Positions 60,688-64,000 of a stretch of DNA of 64,000 nucleotides are shown one piece after another. A program made the position numbers and the translations under genes. The stretch is from Lewinellaceae bacterium. Lineage in GTDB: Bacteria; Bacteroidota; Bacteroidia; Chitinophagales; Saprospiraceae. Position 1 is the first letter of the stretch, and each line of letters begins with the position of its first letter. The stretch covers positions 124,001 to 188,000 of the forward strand of contig JACJXW010000006.1 in the NCBI GenBank assembly GCA_020636405.1, written 5' to 3'. Below the pieces are notes generated by a model. It ran no database searches. It saw only the letters and a program-made list of their open reading frames with translations, and was not told the DNA's origin.

Positions 60688-62965
60688 TTTTTTGAGGGGC
60701 TATCGCTTCCTCCTCCTCTCCATTGATGATCATATCCTCGTAGACCCTCAGGATGCGGTTGGAGAAGAGGGCCAGGTTGCGGTATTCTCCCAGGTAGTTG
60801 AGGAATAAAGTGCTATTCCGGGTCCCTACCTCTTTATTTTGTATCCTTTTGATCTGATTTTTCCGGGCGTTCTGGATGCCCTTGACCAACAACTGGAAAT
60901 CGGCCATCAATACCGGTATTTTATCCGGATGGTAATCTTTAAGAGCCCCGACGAGGTAGTCGAAGCGCATTTTCAAGCTGCTGTTGACAACATTTAATTC
61001 CTCGATCTGTGCCGGCAACAGCGGTTTGTGGTGATTGCTGACGTGATCCAGGTTGGATTTGACGACTTCCCGGATGCTGAGGGCCATTTCATGGAGATAG
61101 TCCGCTACGAGGATATAGAACTGGCCGGCCTCCAGGTCGTCGGCCGGCAAGCGGTTCAAAGACGAGGTGGCTTTATGCTTGAGGTTTACGGTTTTTTTGT
61201 ACATCTGGTCAAATTCCCGCGATGCCGTCCTCAGGATGGAAAGGTCCTCCTGTGCCAAACCCTGTAAAGTATTATCGAGCAGCCGGTTGTACTTGCCCAG
61301 CATATCCGAAATGCGCTGTAAGCTTTTCTCGACAACCCTTTCTTTAGTAAGCGTTTCCGTTTCCAGGATCGGCTCTATGTCGACTTCTTCCTGTAGTTTC
61401 TCTTTGTGGTATTTGTGGGTTCGGTATACCAGGAAACCCGCAATGCCCAGCATGATGATGATGGCTACAACGCCGCCGTAGTAAAACAAGGCAGCTATAA
61501 TAAAGGCTATGGTAAAAGCGGAAATGGCGGTAAAGAACCAGCCACCGACCACGGAAAGCATCCCGGTGACGCGGTATACCGCACTTTCCCGCCCCCATGC
61601 CCCGTCGGCCAGGGAGGCGCCCATGAAGGCCATGAAGGTCACATAGGTGGTAGACAAGGGCAATTTCAGGGTCGTGCCCATAGCGATGAGGATACTGGAA
61701 ACGACCAGGGTAACGGAAGCCCGGATCATGTCAAAGGACGGAGCCTCTTTGCCCAGCGCAGCTTGTTTTTGAAGGAACGGTTGCTCATCGAACTGCCGGT
61801 TGATGTTTTGGCGCCACTTCTCCGGTGTGATCTTTTCGAGATATGCCGCAATGTTGATCGAGCCCCGGACGATAGAGCGGGACAGCAAGGAAGCCGAAAA
61901 CCGTTCGGCCCCACCGGCGTCCTGCCTGCCCAGGTCGAGCGAGGTTCGCACCACCGAACGCGCCTTTTTGGAGGTCCACAGGGTGACTACCATGACCAGC
62001 CCGGCGATCAGCAACATATAGGTGGGGGTAGCTACCTTCCCGGCCAGCCCTTCCATCAGGAAACTACCAGGCTGGCTGCTGCCGCTTTGGGTGAATATTT
62101 CGTAGGAATGGAAGCCGGCCAGCGGCACCCCGATAAAGTTCACCAGGTCATTGCCGGCAAAGGCCATGGCCAGGGCGAAGGTGCCTACCAGGACAATAAA
62201 TTTCAGAATATCGAATTGGGTGAATAGGGCCAGCAACTGGAGCACAATCGTCGATCCGATAAAGGCTGCGGCGAGGATCGTCCAGGTGTGGGTATTGAAG
62301 TAATGAAGGATGTCTTCGGTCAGAAAGGAGGCGCCCTCCGCTCCTTTAAGTACCATGAAATAGGTGATGGCGGCAATTGCCAGCCCGCCCCAGGGCGCAC
62401 CCAGGTACCGGAGCCTCTTTTCATAATCGAAAGAAAATAGGGCCCGGCTTACGTATTGCACGGCCATACCCGCCGAGAAGGCAATGACGACCGATACCAG
62501 AATGCCCGATATGATGGCCAATGCTTTTGCAGAGTTGATGTATTCATAAAACGGCAGGGCATTAGGGTCCGTATAAACCTTAATAATAGATATGGCTGTG
62601 GCGGCGCCCAGCAATTCAAAGACCAGGGAGACTGTCGTGGAAGTCGGCAGGCCGAAGGTGTTGAATGCATCCAGGAGCAGGACATCTGTGATCATGACCG
62701 CAAGGAACAGAATAATGATCTCGGAGAAGTAGAAATATTGCGGGTTGAAAATGCCCTTCCTGGCGACCTCCATCATACCGCTGGAGAAAGAGGCGCCGAT
62801 GAGAATACCCAGTGCTGCCACCGCCATAATAGCCTTCAGGGAGGCCGCTTTGGCTCCAATGGCGGAATTCAGAAAATTGACGGCATCATTGCTGACGCCT
62901 ACCACCAGGTCAGAAATGGCTAAGAAAAAAAGGACGAGGACGAGAGCCAAATACAAAGTTTCCAT
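60668..62965 (-). CDS. PiT-family phosphate transporter with C-terminal DUF47 (PhoU-like) domain
   Basis: This 765-residue protein has about 10-11 transmembrane helices. The two PiT signatures are VGVSNDAVNFLNSAIG near residue 25 and MAFAGNDLVNFIGVP near 270, each followed by LPTSTTVS / LPLSTTYVT loops. After residue about 530 a soluble helical DUF47/PhoU-like domain (SLQRISDMLGKYNRLLDNTL and following helices) is fused to the transporter. DUF47 normally is a separate partner that regulates PiT, so the fusion links them. A Pho-box-like array lies 148 bp upstream. The gene converges with the PiT-like gene at 59734. Confidence 0.93.
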   Translation of the reverse strand: METLYLALVLVLFFLAISDLVVGVSNDAVNFLNSAIGAKAASLKAIMAVAALGILIGASFSSGMMEVARKGIFNPQYFYFSEIIILFLAVMITDVLLLDAFNTFGLPTSTTVSLVFELLGAATAISIIKVYTDPNALPFYEYINSAKALAIISGILVSVVIAFSAGMAVQYVSRALFSFDYEKRLRYLGAPWGGLAIAAITYFMVLKGAEGASFLTEDILHYFNTHTWTILAAAFIGSTIVLQLLALFTQFDILKFIVLVGTFALAMAFAGNDLVNFIGVPLAGFHSYEIFTQSGSSQPGSFLMEGLAGKVATPTYMLLIAGLVMVVTLWTSKKARSVVRTSLDLGRQDAGGAERFSASLLSRSIVRGSINIAAYLEKITPEKWRQNINRQFDEQPFLQKQAALGKEAPSFDMIRASVTLVVSSILIAMGTTLKLPLSTTYVTFMAFMGASLADGAWGRESAVYRVTGMLSVVGGWFFTAISAFTIAFIIAALFYYGGVVAIIIMLGIAGFLVYRTHKYHKEKLQEEVDIEPILETETLTKERVVEKSLQRISDMLGKYNRLLDNTLQGLAQEDLSILRTASREFDQMYKKTVNLKHKATSSLNRLPADDLEAGQFYILVADYLHEMALSIREVVKSNLDHVSNHHKPLLPAQIEELNVVNSSLKMRFDYLVGALKDYHPDKIPVLMADFQLLVKGIQNARKNQIKRIQNKEVGTRNSTLFLNYLGEYRNLALFSNRILRVYEDMIINGEEEEAIAPQKTTSPGT

Positions 62966-63112
62966 GAGGATGTTGTTTTGAATTAAATGTCCTCATCTCT
63001 ATCAGCCAAGAGGCCCTATTATTGTCCTTAACTTCAGGCACATACTTTGTCAAAACGCTTGGAAAAAAAGCTTTCCCACATCAATATTACCGAATTATCG
63101 CAATTCGCCAGT

Positions 63113-63150
63113 ATTAATTTTTTGTAAATTCTTCGTTAATGTATTGTAAA
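63113..63150 (-). promoter_or_regulatory. Pho-box-like array upstream of the PiT-DUF47 gene
   Basis: On the minus strand TTTAC (63150-63146), TTAAC (63139-63135), TTTAC (63128-63124) and TTAAT (63117-63113) recur at exactly 11 bp. Twenty-three bases further on, TAATATTG differs by one base from the -7 consensus TAnnTTTG. The array ends 148 bp before the transporter start. Confidence 0.65.
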
Positions 63151-63208
63151 TGAAAGGTGGGGTAATTCGTTGGCAGATAGGCAGCAGAGGTATCTCCTCT
63201 TCCCGAAT

Positions 63209-63427
63209 TTTTCTGATTGTAACGTTTTGCGTAGCTGCCCTGAAGACGTGAACCCGGACCCCCAAATACGCTGACCAGTTATGCGTCAGTGTATTTGGGC
63301 CGGAGACGTTACACCAGTCAACTTGAGGGGACGCGGGTTTATCGTCTTCGACGCCAAAAAATTTTGGCGATCCCAGTTAGCGTTCGGCATCGCAGCTACG
63401 CAATCCGTTATATTCAGGAATTTTTCA
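63209..63427. repeat. Composite dispersed repeat, copy B
   Basis: The ends and two internal blocks match copy A at 54200-54572. Where A has about 130 bp, B carries a 39-bp hairpin CCCAAATACGCTGAC...GTCAGTGTATTTGGG (63261-63299). Where A has an 11-bp hairpin, B has only CGATC. The inverted ends agree at 22 of 26 positions. The rest of the 62966-63811 gap holds the Pho box and G/C-rich sequence with no gene that I can support. Confidence 0.78.
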
Positions 63428-63811
63428 ATTCGAGATGGAAATGCTCGCTGCGGGGAAATGGCCTTTTTGTCCTTGTCTCCTGCCCAACGCTTTCCTTTAG
63501 GGAAAAAGGGCGCTTGTGGCCGCTTGGGGAGCTGTCCATTGCCCGGCGGGGGCTTCTCTGGGGGGGCTTCGGGCGGTGCCCCCCCCAGGAAGTGGCCCGT
63601 TTAATGTTTGATCTTTGACGCTCGATTTTCGATGTAGGGCTGGCGGGCGAGGCTGCCCTGGAAGCGCTGCACCCAAAGAGCCCGGTCAAAAATCACACAT
63701 TCCTCCGTATCGAAAGTACCGCATAATCTGTCTGATGTTTTGCACATCCTACCTTTTCCGGTGCTCTTTTAGCCCCGGATTCGCATGGCTCATTTATAAG
63801 TATCCAGGGCC

Positions 63812-64000
63812 TCAGGTAGTTTGAGAATCAGAAGTCTGTGGCATTACAGCTTCTTCCTCCTCTTCTCCGTTGATGATCATATCCTCGTAGATCTTAAGGA
63901 TGCGGTTGGAGAAGAGAGCCAGGTTGCGGTATTCTCCCAGGTGGTTGAAGTGCAAGGCACTGTTGCGGGTACCTACCTCTTTATTTTGTATCCTCTTGAT
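63812..64000 (-). CDS. 3' end of a second PiT-DUF47 paralogue (truncated)
   Basis: Sixty-two residues at the right edge, from IKRIQNKEVGTRNSALHFNH to SDSQTT and a TGA stop, align with the C-terminus of the PiT-DUF47 gene at 60668. The shared blocks are KEVGTRNS, LGEYRNLALFSNRIL and YEDMIINGEEEE, and the last ten residues are diverged. It is on the same strand and lies just upstream, so the two genes are tandem duplicates. Whether the transporter half is intact is not visible. Confidence 0.9.
   Translation of the reverse strand: MKRIQNKEVGTRNSALHFNHLGEYRNLALFSNRILKIYEDMIINGEEEEEAVMPQTSDSQTT

Noticed and set aside
1..64000. tRNA, rRNA, prophage or integrase signals
   Set aside because: I looked for cloverleaf T-loops (GGTTCGAAT), rRNA cores and integrase/capsid proteins by eye and saw none. 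tRNAscan-SE and Infernal would settle it.

Overview
The window looks like a chromosome segment of a Bacteroidota bacterium, most likely of the Saprospiria (Lewinella/Phaeodactylibacter/Haliscomenobacter side). The evidence is protein content and style. There are C-terminal type IX secretion (T9SS) sorting domains, SprB-type repeats, two TonB-dependent receptors with N-terminal carboxypeptidase-like domains, propeller/Y_Y_Y histidine kinases with LytTR regulators, DUF2911 and DUF6495-like proteins. Start codons lack obvious Shine-Dalgarno sequences, and many short palindromic elements lie between genes. I found no rRNA, tRNA, CRISPR array or phage.

Layout. 0-9 kb: an S15/CocE-type hydrolase, a DASS/SLC13 anion transporter, DUF302, glucose-6-phosphate isomerase, an SPFH lipoprotein and a secreted SH3-like protein. 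9-15 kb: a LytTR response regulator, a very large propeller histidine kinase and a kinase-less seven-bladed propeller lipoprotein. 15-19 kb: a three-gene operon of an ILVBL/HACL2-like ThDP lyase, a family I CoA-transferase and a UbiX flavin prenyltransferase. 19-24.5 kb: FKBP, TrmD, a lipoprotein, DUF2911, Uma2 and an LVIVD-repeat T9SS protein. 24.6-32.4 kb: a TonB receptor with STN domain, a DUF6495-like protein, TerC, an S46 dipeptidyl-peptidase and a four-Cys (APS-reductase type) CysH. 33-38 kb: a 1613-residue adhesin of 16 SprB repeats. 39-46 kb: two GT39/ArnT-like membrane glycosyltransferases, a 2OG-Fe(II) oxygenase, a SpoU methyltransferase, CTP synthase and an unannotated 32-residue membrane peptide. 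46-50 kb: an ECF sigma / anti-sigma-barrel / triple-repeat secreted protein operon. 50-52 kb: a T9SS protein with discoidin and PNGase F-like domains.

The most notable part is 53-64 kb. Three promoters there (retropepsin-like protease, beta-helix lipoprotein plus TonB receptor, and PiT-DUF47 transporter) each carry an array of TTAAC/TTTAC-like pentamers with an exact 11-bp period. This is the architecture of PhoB/PhoP boxes. Together with a divergent PiT-like membrane protein and a second PiT-DUF47 paralogue at the window edge, it reads as a phosphate-starvation island in which an uncharacterised outer-membrane lipoprotein/TonB pair and a bilobed retropepsin appear to be co-regulated with phosphate transport.

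The spaces between genes are rich in small repeats. They include two TA-flanked MITE-like elements with related ends, a two-copy composite repeat with interchangeable hairpin inserts, a 170-bp inverted-repeat element with a solo end 45 kb away, 8-bp (CGAATMC-type) tandem arrays that stop within 1-3 bp of coding-sequence boundaries, and a 15-bp iteron-like array before the S46 peptidase.
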